Shown: positions 1 through 8,819 of the stretch, piece after piece
Position numbering within the stretch: the first letter of the stretch is position 1
Layout: each line of letters begins with the position of its first letter
Source of the DNA: Paracoccus sp. (in: a-proteobacteria)
GTDB taxonomy: Bacteria; Pseudomonadota; Alphaproteobacteria; Rhodobacterales; Rhodobacteraceae
Length of the DNA stretch: 64,000 nucleotides
Direction of reading: 5' to 3'
Assembly: GCF_030538495.1 (NCBI RefSeq)
Contig: NZ_JAUNTW010000006.1
Span: 1-64,000, forward strand
The notes under the pieces: generated by a model
Seen by the model: the letters and a program-made list of their open reading frames with translations, nothing else
Told to the model about the DNA's origin: nothing
Database searches by the model: none
Made by a program: the position numbers and the translations under genes

Positions 1-250
1 GGTGAAGGCGTATCTAGGACCCAGAAACAAACACCGCAAGAGAAAAATGACGCAGACACACAAAAATCAACCAACACGCTGATAAACAACGCGTTTTTCC
101 CACACGCCAAAACAGGCCCAAACGTCACAAAACAAAACTAACACCACAAAACAACAGAATCATGACAGAATCACAGCAAGACACACCCCATGTCACACAC
201 CTGTCACGCAGCCCAATTAACCTTTCCTAATCACTGTTAGAGAGGTTCCA
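1..250. other. A/C-rich non-coding leader
   Basis: No convincing coding frame. The top strand is unusually rich in A and C and poor in G and T compared with the genes that follow, with many CACA and AAAC runs. The last bases hold the ribosome binding site GAGAGG (240-245) for the next gene. Any promoter for that gene must lie here, but I cannot fix its boxes. Confidence 0.4.
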
Positions 251-817
251 ATGCGTCATCTGGTTTTTTCTGCGATTCTGGCCGTGGCGGCCAGCCCGGC
301 CCTGTCGGCAACTCTGGATTTTTCGGATCTTACCGCACCTTTGGGCGCCGTCGTAGCAACACCCGGCGCGACACTGATCGCCGAAGGCAAAGGGGTGCGC
401 GTATCCGTCGATGGAATCACCGGCAGCATGGCGGGCGATTTCTGTTTCATTGATTCGATCAACAGCTGCGCCGGCAGCGGGCGCATCGATTTCGACAGCG
501 ATTTTATTGCGGCCAGCCTGTGGGTCCACGGCCTGCAAAGCCAGGAACGGGTGACCATCTCCGCGCTCTATCGTGGCGCGACCATCACCAGCCAGTTTTT
601 CGAAGGCACAGGTTTGGCCAGCACGCCGTTTCAGGTGCGCTTTGACGGCCTGTTCGATTCGCTGACCTTTGTGGATACGTCATCCATGTATCGCAACGGC
701 GTCAGCTATGCCGATGTGACGATCACGCCCGCGCCCGTCCCGCTGCCTGCGGCGGGGCTGATGCTGCTGTCGGGCTTTGGCGCGGCGGCGGCGATTGCGC
801 GTCGCCGCAAATCCTGA
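251..817 (+). CDS. VPLPA-CTERM sorting domain-containing secreted protein
   Basis: Predicted exported protein of 188 aa. Residues 1-20 are a Sec signal peptide (short basic start, hydrophobic core, ALSA cleavage site). The C-terminus has the motif VPLPA, then a hydrophobic stretch rich in Ala/Gly/Leu, then the basic tail ARRRKS. This is the tripartite VPLPA-CTERM signal known from Rhodobacteraceae and related bacteria, thought to be processed by an exosortase and linked to extracellular polysaccharide. The central domain is not recognised; it holds two close cysteines (DFCFIDSINSC) that could form a disulfide. The ATG is preceded by GAGAGG. It stands alone, tail-to-tail with rpsI across a shared terminator. 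No exosortase gene is in the window. Confidence 0.85.
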   Translation: MRHLVFSAILAVAASPALSATLDFSDLTAPLGAVVATPGATLIAEGKGVRVSVDGITGSMAGDFCFIDSINSCAGSGRIDFDSDFIAASLWVHGLQSQERVTISALYRGATITSQFFEGTGLASTPFQVRFDGLFDSLTFVDTSSMYRNGVSYADVTITPAPVPLPAAGLMLLSGFGAAAAIARRRKS

Positions 818-832
818 CGCCCCACACAAACA

Positions 833-860
833 AAAACGCGGCCCCGAAAGGCCGCGTTTT
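833..860. terminator. Bidirectional rho-independent terminator
   Basis: Perfect 11-bp stem AAAACGCGGCC / GGCCGCGTTTT with a 6-nt loop, flanked by A-run and T-run, between the convergent VPLPA-CTERM gene and rpsI. It can stop transcription from both sides. Confidence 0.9.
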
Positions 861-880
861 CCATTTTCCAGATCGACAGA

Positions 881-1375
881 TCAGCGTTTGCTGAACTGGA
901 AGCTGCGGCGGGCCTTGGCCTTACCGTATTTCTTCCGTTCGACAACGCGGCTGTCGCGGGTCAGGAAGCCCGCAGCCTTCAGCGCGGCGCGCAGGCTGGG
1001 TTCGTGCAGTTGCAGTGCCTGGCTGATGCCGTGCTTGACCGCGCCAGCCTGGCCCGACAGGCCGCCGCCTTTGACGGTGGCCACAACGTCATACTGACCA
1101 ACAACGCCGGCCACTTCGAACGGCTGGCGCAGGATCATTTGCAGCACCGGACGCGCGAAATAGGTGTCGATGTCTTTGCCGTTCACGGTGACTTTGCCCG
1201 AACCGGGCTTCACCCACACGCGGGCCACGGCGTCTTTGCGTTTCCCGGTCGCATAGCTGCGGCCCTGTTCGTCGCGCTGTGCTTCGCGTTTCGCCGGAGC
1301 GTCAGCCACGGCAGCAGTGCCGGAAACGGCCGATTTCAGATCGTCCAAGGTTTTGATGTCGTCGGCCATGATCAC
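881..1375 (-). CDS. rpsI: 30S ribosomal protein S9
   Basis: Small-subunit ribosomal protein, 164 aa. The S9 fold begins near residue 38 ([17 protein letters not shown]) and ends with the typical basic tail [11 protein letters not shown] that reaches the P-site tRNA. The N-terminal extension of about 35 residues, rich in Ala and Asp, is usual in alphaproteobacteria. The start overlaps the rplM stop (ATGA), so the two are translationally coupled; a second in-frame ATG two codons later (MADD) is an equally possible start. Second gene of the rplM-rpsI operon; transcription ends at the hairpin at 833-860. Confidence 0.97.
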   Translation of the reverse strand: MIMADDIKTLDDLKSAVSGTAAVADAPAKREAQRDEQGRSYATGKRKDAVARVWVKPGSGKVTVNGKDIDTYFARPVLQMILRQPFEVAGVVGQYDVVATVKGGGLSGQAGAVKHGISQALQLHEPSLRAALKAAGFLTRDSRVVERKKYGKAKARRSFQFSKR

Positions 1376-1836
1376 GCGCTCCGGGTGTTTTTGGCGTTCA
1401 GGACTTTGACGTCCAGAACTTCGGGCTGCTGTGCTTCGTGCGGATGTTCGGCACCGGCATAGACGCGCAGATTGGTCATCTGCTGTTTGCCCAGTTTGTT
1501 GCGCGAGATCATACGCTCGACCGCTTTGATGACGACACGCTCGGGATGTGCGCCTTCCAGCACTTGGCGCGCGGTGCGGTGCTTGATGCCGCCCGGGTGG
1601 CCGGTGTGCCAGTAGTAACGCTTGTCATCGCGCTTGTTGCCGGTCATCTGCACCTTGTCGGCGTTGATGATGATGACATTGTCACCCATATCCATGTGGG
1701 GGGTGAAGGTCGGTTTATGCTTGCCGCGCAGGCGGTTGGCGACGATCGTAGCAAGACGGCCCAGAACCACGCCCTCGGCGTCGATCAGGATCCATTTCTT
1801 CTCGATGTCCGCCGGTTTAGCGGAATAGGTTTTCAT
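1372..1836 (-). CDS. rplM: 50S ribosomal protein L13
   Basis: Large-subunit ribosomal protein, 154 aa, an early assembly protein that binds 23S rRNA. Diagnostic segments include [35 protein letters not shown] and [10 protein letters not shown]. The start is supported by an AAAGGGACG Shine-Dalgarno-like stretch just upstream. First gene of the rplM-rpsI operon; the operon promoter should lie in 1837-1990. Confidence 0.97.
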   Translation of the reverse strand: MKTYSAKPADIEKKWILIDAEGVVLGRLATIVANRLRGKHKPTFTPHMDMGDNVIIINADKVQMTGNKRDDKRYYWHTGHPGGIKHRTARQVLEGAHPERVVIKAVERMISRNKLGKQQMTNLRVYAGAEHPHEAQQPEVLDVKVLNAKNTRSA

Positions 1837-1990
1837 TGGTCGTCCCTTTCAGGGCGTAATAATTCGAGATGGCGGTGTATCTGAAATTGTGTGCGCCACG
1901 TCAAGCGTCATCACGCTGGTTTATTCACGCAATTTCAATATGTTACAAATTAGGTATTAAAATACCACGTCGGAACCACCCGAAAACCCG
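1837..1990 (-). promoter_or_regulatory. Probable rplM-rpsI promoter region
   Basis: AT-rich gap between the thioesterase stop and the rplM start, both on the minus strand. It contains the inverted repeat GGTATT-aa-AATACC (1953-1966) and AT-rich hexamers that could act as a -10 box. Promoter boxes are not assigned with confidence. Confidence 0.35.
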
Positions 1991-2410
1991 TCATTTCGGC
2001 GGAATCGCATAGGTCATCGAGGCCCGCGCCACCGGCTGATCATCGCCTTGGGACCAGATCAGCACATCCCCCACGGCCAGCAGCCGCCCCAGCTTTAACA
2101 GACGACATTCCGCGATCAGGTCGCGCCCGGCTGTGGGTTTGCGCATAAAATCAATGCTGGCATTTGTGGTCACGGCCAAGGCCACCGGCCCGATCCGCGC
2201 CAGCACGGCGCAGTAAACCGCCACATCGGCCAAAGCAAACATCGACGGCCCGCTGACCGTGCCGCCGGGACGCAGATTGCGATCATCGACCGGCATCCGC
2301 ATGGTTAACAGGGCGTCATTGACGGCCTGAACCACAAATTGCCCTGCCGTCTGCGGAAAGTCTCGCGCCAGAAAGTCGTTCAGCGCGGATGCGTCCATGA
2401 TGATCGTCAT
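1991..2410 (-). CDS. PaaI-family hotdog thioesterase
   Basis: Acyl-CoA thioesterase-like protein of 139 aa with a single hotdog domain. The segment GGTVSGPSMFALADVAVY matches the PaaI-type substrate-binding helix, where family members usually carry an HGG turn; here the sequence is SGP, so the exact catalytic set differs. The second half (TTNASIDFMRKPTAGRDLIAECRL) is also typical. Expected to hydrolyse small or aromatic acyl-CoA thioesters in the cytoplasm. It is divergent from the crotonase-like gene at 2467 with only 56 bp between the starts, so the two may share a regulatory region and a role in acyl-CoA handling. Confidence 0.8.
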   Translation of the reverse strand: MTIIMDASALNDFLARDFPQTAGQFVVQAVNDALLTMRMPVDDRNLRPGGTVSGPSMFALADVAVYCAVLARIGPVALAVTTNASIDFMRKPTAGRDLIAECRLLKLGRLLAVGDVLIWSQGDDQPVARASMTYAIPPK

Positions 2411-2466
2411 GCTTTCCCCCTTGGCGATTCCAGCCTAGGCTTGCGGCAATCAGGGGGGATTGCAAG

Positions 2467-3252
2467 ATGGACGATCTGTTACTTCACGAAACCGATGGCG
2501 CCATTGCGCGGCTGGTGCTGAACAGCCCCGGCAATTTCAACGCGCTGTCGGATGCGATGATCGACGCGCTGACAGCGGCGCTGACGCGGATTGGTGGCGA
2601 TGACCGTATCCGCGTGGTGGTGCTGTCCGGCGCGGGTCGCGCCTTTTGCGCCGGGCATGATCTGCGCGAAATGCAGGCGAAACGAGCCGCCCCGGACCGA
2701 GGCCGCGCGGGCTTTGCCGACCTGTTCGCCAAATGCGCAAAGATGATGCAGATGATCCCCGCCCTGCCCCAGCCGGTCATCGCGCAGGTGCATGGCATCG
2801 CCACGGCGGCGGGCTGTCAATTGGTGGCCAGTTGCGACATGGCGGTTGCGGCGACTGGCACGCGGTTCGGGGTGAACGGCGTGAATATCGGGCTGTTTTG
2901 TTCAACCCCCATGGTCGCGCTGACCCGCGCCATCCCCCCACGCGCCGCGTTTGAAATGTTAACCACGGGCGCGTTCATCACCGCCGAACGCGCCGCCGAA
3001 CTGGGCCTGATCAACCGCGTGAGCGCACCAGAGACGCTGGCCGCCGATACAACCGCACTTGCCGAAACCATCGCATCGAAACTGCCCGCCGCGATCCGGC
3101 TGGGCAAACGCGCCTTTTACGATCAGTTGCGGCTGGGTCTGGCTGGGGCTTACGACCACGCAGGCACAGCGATGTGCGACAACATCATGAACCCCGACAC
3201 CGACGAAGGCATCACGGCCTTTCTGGAAAAACGCCCGCCGAATTGGGGGTGA
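2467..3252 (+). CDS. Enoyl-CoA hydratase/isomerase family protein (ECHDC3-like)
   Basis: Crotonase-fold protein, 261 aa. The oxyanion-hole segments AFCAGHDLREM and ATAAGCQLVASCD and the segment GVNIGLFCSTP resemble the ECHDC3 subgroup. The two glutamates that catalyse hydration in classical enoyl-CoA hydratase are absent: the CEL position reads CQL, and the PE of the second motif reads NG. It is therefore unlikely to be an ordinary hydratase, although the CoA pocket is retained. ATG start preceded by a weak GGGGGATTGCAAG leader. Divergent from the thioesterase gene; a copy of the dispersed repeat follows its stop. Confidence 0.85.
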   Translation: MDDLLLHETDGAIARLVLNSPGNFNALSDAMIDALTAALTRIGGDDRIRVVVLSGAGRAFCAGHDLREMQAKRAAPDRGRAGFADLFAKCAKMMQMIPALPQPVIAQVHGIATAAGCQLVASCDMAVAATGTRFGVNGVNIGLFCSTPMVALTRAIPPRAAFEMLTTGAFITAERAAELGLINRVSAPETLAADTTALAETIASKLPAAIRLGKRAFYDQLRLGLAGAYDHAGTAMCDNIMNPDTDEGITAFLEKRPPNWG

Positions 3253-3257
3253 GGCCT

Positions 3258-3377
3258 CTATCTTCTGTGCGAAAATATCCCGGGGTGAGACGGATCAGGA
3301 AAAGGTCCAGTGGACCTTTTCCCCGTCGAACGCCTGCCCCCCGTGGGCAGGCTGGGGGGCTGGCCCCCGGCGCTCCC
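3258..3377 (+). repeat. Dispersed intergenic repeat, long form (copy 1)
   Basis: Begins with CTATCTTCTGTGC and AAATATCCCGGGG, then a palindrome AAAAGGTCCA-g-TGGACCTTTT (3300-3320) and GC hairpins, ending against the stop of the convergent CorC gene. Nearly the same 120-bp sequence occurs at 30809-30925. The hairpins probably end transcription of both flanking genes. Confidence 0.85.
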
Positions 3378-3379
3378 CT

Positions 3380-4297
3380 TTATTCCCCCGACGGCTCAGT
3401 CGGCGCAACCGCAGCAACCCGGCCATCCACCGGCGCACGCAGGCGGATGCGTTTTATGCGGCGGGGGTCGGCCTCGATCACCTCGAACTCGGCGCCGCTT
3501 TCATGGGTGATGACCTCGCCGCGCAAAGGGACGCGGCCGGTCAGCATGAAAATCAACCCGCCCAGAGTGTCGATTTCTTCGCCTTCGTCATCGGTGGCCA
3601 GACGCAGGCCGGTTTCGGCCTCGACCTCGGCCAGATCGGCGCGGGCCTGGATCAGCCATTGCCCCGGCTTTTCGCGCACCCACATGCCGCCTTCGACTTC
3701 GTCATGTTCGTCCTCGATCTCGCCGATGACCTGTTCGATCAGGTCTTCGATGGTGACCAGCCCGTCAACGCCGCCATATTCATCAATGACCAGTGCCATA
3801 TGGATGCGTTTTTGCTGCATCTGCTGCAACAGCACGCCAATGGGCATGGACGGCGGCACATACAGAACCGGGCGCAGCATCGGGCGCAGAGTGAATTTGC
3901 CGCCCGTGCCGAACCCATGTTTCAGCGCCAGATCCTTCAGGTGGATCATGCCAAGCGGGCTGTCCAGCGTGCCGCGAAACACCGGGATGCGGGAAAAGCC
4001 GTGTTCGCGGAACATTTCGACCAGATCATCCAGCGTCACGGTCAGAGGCGCGGCGATGATTTCGACCTTGGGGATGGCCACATCGTCAACCCGCATCCGC
4101 CGCAGATTGACCAGACCCGGCGCGGTCGGCGCGTCCGATGCGGCGTCATCGCCGCCTTCGCCGCCGGTCAACGCGCCGAAAAAGCGCCCGAAAAATCCGC
4201 GCGCGCCGGGCAGATCACGGCCTTCGCCCGCCGTTCCATCGGCCGGGGTCGCAGGCAGTTCGTCCGGCTGCGGCATGGGTAATCGGTCGTCGTTCAT
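3380..4297 (-). CDS. CBS and CorC/HlyC domain protein (hemolysin family)
   Basis: Cytoplasmic protein of 305 aa. A tandem CBS pair lies at about residues 75-195 (start TRVDDVAIPKVEI-like segment, later ALVIDEYGGVDGLVTIEDL), followed by a CorC_HlyC transporter-associated domain near residues 210-285. It lacks the membrane DUF21 domain of the longer homologues, as in E. coli CorC (YbeX), which is tied to Mg/Co efflux. It overlaps the ybeY stop by 4 bp and closes a PhoH-ybeY-corC cluster, the same order as ybeZ-ybeY-ybeX in enterobacteria. Confidence 0.88.
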   Translation of the reverse strand: MNDDRLPMPQPDELPATPADGTAGEGRDLPGARGFFGRFFGALTGGEGGDDAASDAPTAPGLVNLRRMRVDDVAIPKVEIIAAPLTVTLDDLVEMFREHGFSRIPVFRGTLDSPLGMIHLKDLALKHGFGTGGKFTLRPMLRPVLYVPPSMPIGVLLQQMQQKRIHMALVIDEYGGVDGLVTIEDLIEQVIGEIEDEHDEVEGGMWVREKPGQWLIQARADLAEVEAETGLRLATDDEGEEIDTLGGLIFMLTGRVPLRGEVITHESGAEFEVIEADPRRIKRIRLRAPVDGRVAAVAPTEPSGE

Positions 4298-4785
4298 CGG
4301 TCATCCTCGTAAGGGTCAGGAATATCAAGCGTTTGTAGAATCGCCCGTTCGGTCGTTTCCATCCGTTCCGCGTCCGCGTCGTTCAGGTGGTCATAGCCCA
4401 ACAGATGCAGCGTGGCATGAACCAGCAGATGCGTGACGTGATGGGCGAAAGGTTTGCGCTGCGCATCCGACTCTGCCTCACACGTGTCATACGCAATCGC
4501 AATATCGCCCAGTTCGTCGGTGTCGGGCAGATCGGGGCGCGCGCCGGGGGCGTGGTCGGCATGTTCAACCGCAGGCCATGACAACACATTCGTCGCGCGC
4601 GGCTTGCCGCGAAAATCGGCGTTCAGCGCGGCGATGCGGGCGTCGTCGCAGCCCATCACGACCACCTCGCCGCCGATCTTATGCCAGTTCAGCGTGGCGG
4701 TGACGGCGGATTCGGCCAGCTGTTCCAGATTGGCTGCGGTCCATCGGTCATCCTCGATGACGCAATCGGTGGTGATCTCAGGCAT
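4294..4785 (-). CDS. ybeY: Endoribonuclease / rRNA maturation factor YbeY
   Basis: Metal-dependent single-strand endoribonuclease of 163 aa, active in 16S rRNA 3' maturation and ribosome quality control. The family zinc motif HxxxHxxLHLxGYDH is visible as HLLVHATLHLLGYDH in the C-terminal half, giving three histidine ligands. Residues RGKPRATNVLSWP match the conserved substrate-groove segment. It overlaps phoH by 8 bp and corC by 4 bp, so the three genes form one operon. Confidence 0.95.
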   Translation of the reverse strand: MPEITTDCVIEDDRWTAANLEQLAESAVTATLNWHKIGGEVVVMGCDDARIAALNADFRGKPRATNVLSWPAVEHADHAPGARPDLPDTDELGDIAIAYDTCEAESDAQRKPFAHHVTHLLVHATLHLLGYDHLNDADAERMETTERAILQTLDIPDPYEDDR

Positions 4786-5869
4786 CGTTGCGCATGGCGC
4801 GGCGGGGGACGTATTGACCGCGCGGTTCCTCTGTTACGCCGCGGGCAAGGGCTGCGGCTTCTTCGGCGTCATAGGCCTTGATGATGCGCGCGACAAGCGG
4901 GTGACGCACCACATCGTCGGCGGTGAAATAGCTGAAGCTGATCCCCGGCACCCCGTCAAGGATCCGTTCGGCGTCCACCAAGCCCGACTGCATCCCGCGC
5001 GGCAGGTCAATCTGGGTGCGGTCGCCGGTGATGACCATGCGCGACCCTTCGCCAAGGCGGGTCAGGAACATCTTCATCTGCATACTGGTGGCGTTCTGCG
5101 CTTCGTCCAGCACGACAAAGGCGCGCGACAAGGTGCGCCCGCGCATAAAGGCCAAGGGCGCAATTTCGATGCGCTTTTCCTCCATCAGCTTTTGCATCTG
5201 CTTGCCGGGCAGGAAATCGTTCAGCGCGTCATAGAGCGGCTGCATATAGGGATCGACCTTATCCTTCATGTCGCCGGGCAGAAAGCCCAGACGCTCGCCC
5301 GCTTCAACTGCGGGGCGGGACAGGATGATCTTATCGACATGCCCGCCGATCAGCATGGTGACGCCCACGGCAACCGCCAGATAGGTTTTCCCCGTCCCGG
5401 CTGGCCCAATGCCGAACGACAATTCGTTCTGAAACAGCGCGCGGACATAGGCCTTTTGCGCGTCAGTGCGCGGTTCGACCGATTTTTTCCGGGTGCGCAG
5501 TTCGTAATTGCCCTGGCTGAACATCTCCAACTGTTCCGCCGGGTCGGGATCGCCTGCGGGTTCAATGCCCATGCGCAGGGCGGCGTCCACCTCGGCCATC
5601 GTCACCGGGCGGTTCTGTTCCAGACGCGCATAGAGACCCTGCAACACGCCCGCCGCCTCGGCCTGCGATTCGGGGGTGCCGACCACGGCCAGTTGATTGC
5701 CACGGCGCAGGATGTGGACGCCCAGAGCTTCTTCGATCCGGGCAAGGTGGCGGTCATTCGCGCCGCACAGATCAATCAACAGCCGGTTATCGGGAAACTC
5801 CAACAGCGTTTCGGCGGCGGGGGCGGCGGTCGGGGGCGTCGGGGTCAGACCCACGGCATTCTCCTGCAA
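4778..5869 (-). CDS. ybeZ: PhoH family ATPase (YbeZ-like)
   Basis: PhoH-type P-loop ATPase, 363 aa. An N-terminal KH-like segment (about residues 20-100) precedes the ATPase domain with Walker A GPAGTGKTYLAVA and Walker B FVVLDEAQNAT. The family works with YbeY in RNA processing and ribosome quality control; the protein is cytoplasmic. First gene of the operon with ybeY and the CorC gene, which it overlaps in series. The ATG starts MQENAVGLTPT, followed by a Pro/Ala-rich lead of low complexity. Confidence 0.92.
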   Translation of the reverse strand: MQENAVGLTPTPPTAAPAAETLLEFPDNRLLIDLCGANDRHLARIEEALGVHILRRGNQLAVVGTPESQAEAAGVLQGLYARLEQNRPVTMAEVDAALRMGIEPAGDPDPAEQLEMFSQGNYELRTRKKSVEPRTDAQKAYVRALFQNELSFGIGPAGTGKTYLAVAVGVTMLIGGHVDKIILSRPAVEAGERLGFLPGDMKDKVDPYMQPLYDALNDFLPGKQMQKLMEEKRIEIAPLAFMRGRTLSRAFVVLDEAQNATSMQMKMFLTRLGEGSRMVITGDRTQIDLPRGMQSGLVDAERILDGVPGISFSYFTADDVVRHPLVARIIKAYDAEEAAALARGVTEEPRGQYVPRRAMRNDA

Positions 5870-5930
5870 GGGTATTTGCGTCTATGGTTACAAGGCGCGG
5901 GGATTCGCACAAGACCCCAACGCGCCACTG

Positions 5931-6947
5931 TCACAAATAGGTCCGAGGATAACGCGCCCCCAGCGAGGTCAGGATTTCATACCCGATCGTTCCGGCGAAA
6001 TCCGCCACCTTATCAATCGGTTGTTCGGGGCAAATCAGGTCAAGCGCATCCGGCACATGGTCCAGATCGGTGACATCCACCGTAATCAGGTCCATCGACA
6101 CGCGCCCCACAATCGGGCAGGCGGTGCCGTTTGCAAACATCGGCGCGCCGCTGGACGACAGCGACCGCAAAATCCCATCGGCATAGCCCGCCGCCACCGT
6201 CGCAATCCGGCTGGGCCGCGCGGCGGTCCATGTCGCGGAATAGCCCACGATTTCACCGGGGGCCACGTCGCGGACCTGAATCACCGGCAGCGACAGCCGC
6301 ACCACCGGCGTGGCATCAGCAAAGGGCATCCCGCCATAGAGACCCACTCCGGGGCGGATCATGTCGAAATGGTAATCCGGCCCCAGCAGCGTGCCGCCGG
6401 TTGCCGCCAGCGAACGCGGAACATCCACACCGTCGGTCATATCGCGAAACGCGGCCAGTTGCGCGGCGTTCATCGGGTGGTCGGGTTCATCCGCACAGGC
6501 CAGATGCGACATGATGAAAGACGGGCGCGCGGCCAGCACCTCGGCCCGGATGGCGGCCCATTCGGCGGGCTCCATCCCCAGACGGTTCATGCCGCTGTCC
6601 AACTGAATGGCAAAGGGCAGGCCCGGACGCATCGCGCGGTCGCGAAAAAACTGTTCGGGGCTGTTCAGAACCGGGACCAGCCCGGCCAGTTCCTGCCCCA
6701 GCATATGCCCCGACAACACATTGATCTGTGCGTCATCGGGCAGATGCGGGCGCAGGGCGCGACCTTCAGATGCAAGCGCGACGAAAAAATCGCGCGCCCC
6801 GGCGTTATACAGCGCGGGCGCGACGCGGGTGGCGTCCAGACCATAGCCATTGGCCTTAACGACCGCAGCCGCGCGGGCATGGGGCGCTTGCGCCGCCAGT
6901 GCTTGCCAATTGGCCACAACGGCCCCAAGATCAATCTGCAAAACCAT
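5931..6947 (-). CDS. alr: Alanine racemase
   Basis: PLP-dependent racemase converting L- to D-alanine for peptidoglycan, 338 aa. The PLP lysine lies in [13 protein letters not shown] near the N-terminus. The catalytic tyrosine of the C-terminal domain is in [11 protein letters not shown], followed by [19 protein letters not shown] chose the ATG at 6947 ([14 protein letters not shown]) because the frame extends upstream by 56 residues with no family similarity. It is slightly short for the family. Divergent from pccB across 157 bp. Confidence 0.93.
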   Translation of the reverse strand: MVLQIDLGAVVANWQALAAQAPHARAAAVVKANGYGLDATRVAPALYNAGARDFFVALASEGRALRPHLPDDAQINVLSGHMLGQELAGLVPVLNSPEQFFRDRAMRPGLPFAIQLDSGMNRLGMEPAEWAAIRAEVLAARPSFIMSHLACADEPDHPMNAAQLAAFRDMTDGVDVPRSLAATGGTLLGPDYHFDMIRPGVGLYGGMPFADATPVVRLSLPVIQVRDVAPGEIVGYSATWTAARPSRIATVAAGYADGILRSLSSSGAPMFANGTACPIVGRVSMDLITVDVTDLDHVPDALDLICPEQPIDKVADFAGTIGYEILTSLGARYPRTYL

Positions 6948-7104
6948 AACACTGGATTGCCCCCACCCCTGCCCCGCGTCAAGTGGTTTGCGTATTTGCA
7001 GTTTGCCGATCTGTCCGGTGGCGTATTTTGCAAATTCCCCCGAATCCGCTTTGCTTTGGCTGTATTCATGTTTAGCGTGCGGCAACCAGACAAAGGGGCC
7101 AGCC
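6948..7104 (+). promoter_or_regulatory. alr-pccB divergent promoter with TTTGC boxes
   Basis: Between the divergent alr and pccB starts are several TTTGC-type half-sites: TTTGCGTA (6987-6994), TTTGCAGT (6995-7002), TTTGCCGA (7002-7009), a perfect TTTGCAAA (7027-7034) and TTTGC near 7050. The regulator PccR of Rhodobacter sphaeroides, from the short-chain fatty acyl-CoA regulator family, is reported to use paired TTTGCAAA sites upstream of pccB, so this region is a good candidate operator. The ribosome binding site AAAGGGG lies at 7092-7098. Confidence 0.5.
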
Positions 7105-8637
7105 ATGAAAGACATCCACGAAGAGCTTGAGCGTCGCCGCGAAATCGCCCGTCTTGGCGGCGGTCAGCGCCGGATCGACGCCCAACACGCCCGCGGCAAA
7201 CTGACCGCACGCGAACGCATCGACCTGCTGCTGGACGAAGGCAGTTTCGAAGAATTCGACATGTTCGTGGCGCATCGCAGCACCGATTTCGGGATGGAGG
7301 CAGACCGCCCCGCAGGCGACGGCGTGGTGACCGGCTGGGGAACCATCAACGGCCGCATGGTCTATGTGTTCAGTCAGGATTTCACCGTGTTCGGCGGGTC
7401 TTTGTCCGAAACGCACGCGCAGAAAATCTGCAAAATCATGGACATGGCGATGCAAAATGGCGCGCCGGTCATCGGCCTGAACGATTCGGGCGGCGCGCGC
7501 ATTCAGGAAGGCGTGGCCTCGCTTGCGGGTTATGCCGATGTGTTTCAACGCAACATCATGGCGTCGGGCGTCATTCCGCAGATCAGCGTGATCATGGGGC
7601 CATGCGCGGGTGGCGCGGTTTACAGCCCCGCCATGACCGACTTTATCTTCATGGTCAAAGACACGTCCTATATGTTCGTGACCGGCCCGGATGTTGTGAA
7701 AACCGTCACGAACGAAGTCGTGACCGCCGAACAGCTGGGCGGCGCCAGCACGCATACGAAAAAATCGTCGGTCGCGGATGGCGCGTTTGAAAACGATGTC
7801 GAAGCCCTGACCGAGATTCGCCGCCTGTTCGATTTCCTGCCGCTGAACAACCGCGAAAAGGCACCGACGCGTCCGTTCTTTGACGACCCCGCCCGGATCG
7901 AAGCATCGCTGGACACGCTGATTCCCGACAACCCGAACCAGCCCTATGACATGAAGGAACTGATCGTGAAGGTCGCGGATGAGGGCGATTTTTACGAAGT
8001 TCAGCGCGATTACGCCGGCAATATCATCATCGGCTTTATCCGCATCGAAGGTCAGACCGTGGGCGTCGTGGCGAACCAGCCGATGGTTCTGGCGGGCTGT
8101 CTGGACATTGATTCCAGCCGCAAAGCCGCGCGTTTCGTCCGGTTCTGCGATGCGTTTGAAATTCCGATCCTGACCTTCGTGGACGTGCCGGGCTTTCTGC
8201 CGGGGACCAGTCAGGAATATGGCGGCGTCATCAAACACGGCGCGAAACTGCTGTTCGCCTATGGCGAGGCGACGGTGCCAAAAGTCACGGTGATCACGCG
8301 CAAAGCCTATGGCGGGGCCTATGACGTGATGGCGTCGAAGCATCTGCGCGGCGATTTCAACTATGCCTGGCCGACCGCTGAAATCGCGGTGATGGGCGCG
8401 AAAGGCGCGGTCGAGATTCTGTATCGCAACGAACTGGGCGATCCCGACAAAATCGCCGCCCGGACCAAGGATTACGAAGATCGCTTTGCCAATCCCTTTG
8501 TCGCCGCCGAAAAGGGTTTCATCGACGAGGTGATCCAGCCCCGCAGCACCCGCAAGCGCGTGGCCCGCGCCTTTGCCAGCCTGCGGAGCAAGCGGCTGTC
8601 GAACCCGTGGAAAAAACACGACAATATCCCGTTGTAA
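7105..8637 (+). CDS. pccB: Propionyl-CoA carboxylase, carboxyltransferase (beta) subunit
   Basis: Transfers carboxyl from biotin to propionyl-CoA, giving (S)-methylmalonyl-CoA; 510 aa. The N-terminal carboxyltransferase half carries [12 protein letters not shown] and [13 protein letters not shown]; the C-terminal half carries [20 protein letters not shown] and [17 protein letters not shown]. The ATG at 7105 follows a good AAAGGGG site and begins [20 protein letters not shown], the usual family start; the frame remains open further upstream but without homology. First gene of the propionyl-CoA block that continues with pccA and scpA. Likely induced by propionyl-CoA through the upstream TTTGC boxes. 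Confidence 0.96.
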   Translation: MKDIHEELERRREIARLGGGQRRIDAQHARGKLTARERIDLLLDEGSFEEFDMFVAHRSTDFGMEADRPAGDGVVTGWGTINGRMVYVFSQDFTVFGGSLSETHAQKICKIMDMAMQNGAPVIGLNDSGGARIQEGVASLAGYADVFQRNIMASGVIPQISVIMGPCAGGAVYSPAMTDFIFMVKDTSYMFVTGPDVVKTVTNEVVTAEQLGGASTHTKKSSVADGAFENDVEALTEIRRLFDFLPLNNREKAPTRPFFDDPARIEASLDTLIPDNPNQPYDMKELIVKVADEGDFYEVQRDYAGNIIIGFIRIEGQTVGVVANQPMVLAGCLDIDSSRKAARFVRFCDAFEIPILTFVDVPGFLPGTSQEYGGVIKHGAKLLFAYGEATVPKVTVITRKAYGGAYDVMASKHLRGDFNYAWPTAEIAVMGAKGAVEILYRNELGDPDKIAARTKDYEDRFANPFVAAEKGFIDEVIQPRSTRKRVARAFASLRSKRLSNPWKKHDNIPL

Positions 8638-8691
8638 GGGTCGGCAATGATCGCGATGCACAACTGCGTGAATGATGCAGCCGCGCCACAG

Positions 8692-8732
8692 GGGGGCGCG
8701 GATCTGCGCGCCCCCGCCTGTCTGTTACAGGC
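8692..8732 (+). terminator. Two stem-loops after pccB
   Basis: A 9-bp GC stem GGGGGCGCG / CGCGCCCCC (8692-8715) is followed directly by GCCTGT / ACAGGC (8716-8732). There is no strong T-run, so it may stabilise the pccB mRNA end or give partial termination before the small genes. Confidence 0.45.
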
Positions 8733-8819
8733 GGCGCGCAGTATGATGCCGCACATGACCGCATATGCGGCCATACCGAGCAGTCGGGCAAAACGCCCGC
8801 ACAACAGGAGCATATTCAC

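Noticed and set aside
1..250. Replication origin or other AT-rich control region
   Set aside because: No DnaA-box cluster or iterons seen; the bias is A/C-skew rather than a melt region.
3174..4436. 420-codon plus-strand frame across the repeat and the CorC gene
   Set aside because: Antisense to a clear CBS/CorC protein and reads through repeat copy 1.
7072..8661. 529-codon minus-strand frame opposite pccB
   Set aside because: Shadow of pccB; no ribosome site and no family features.
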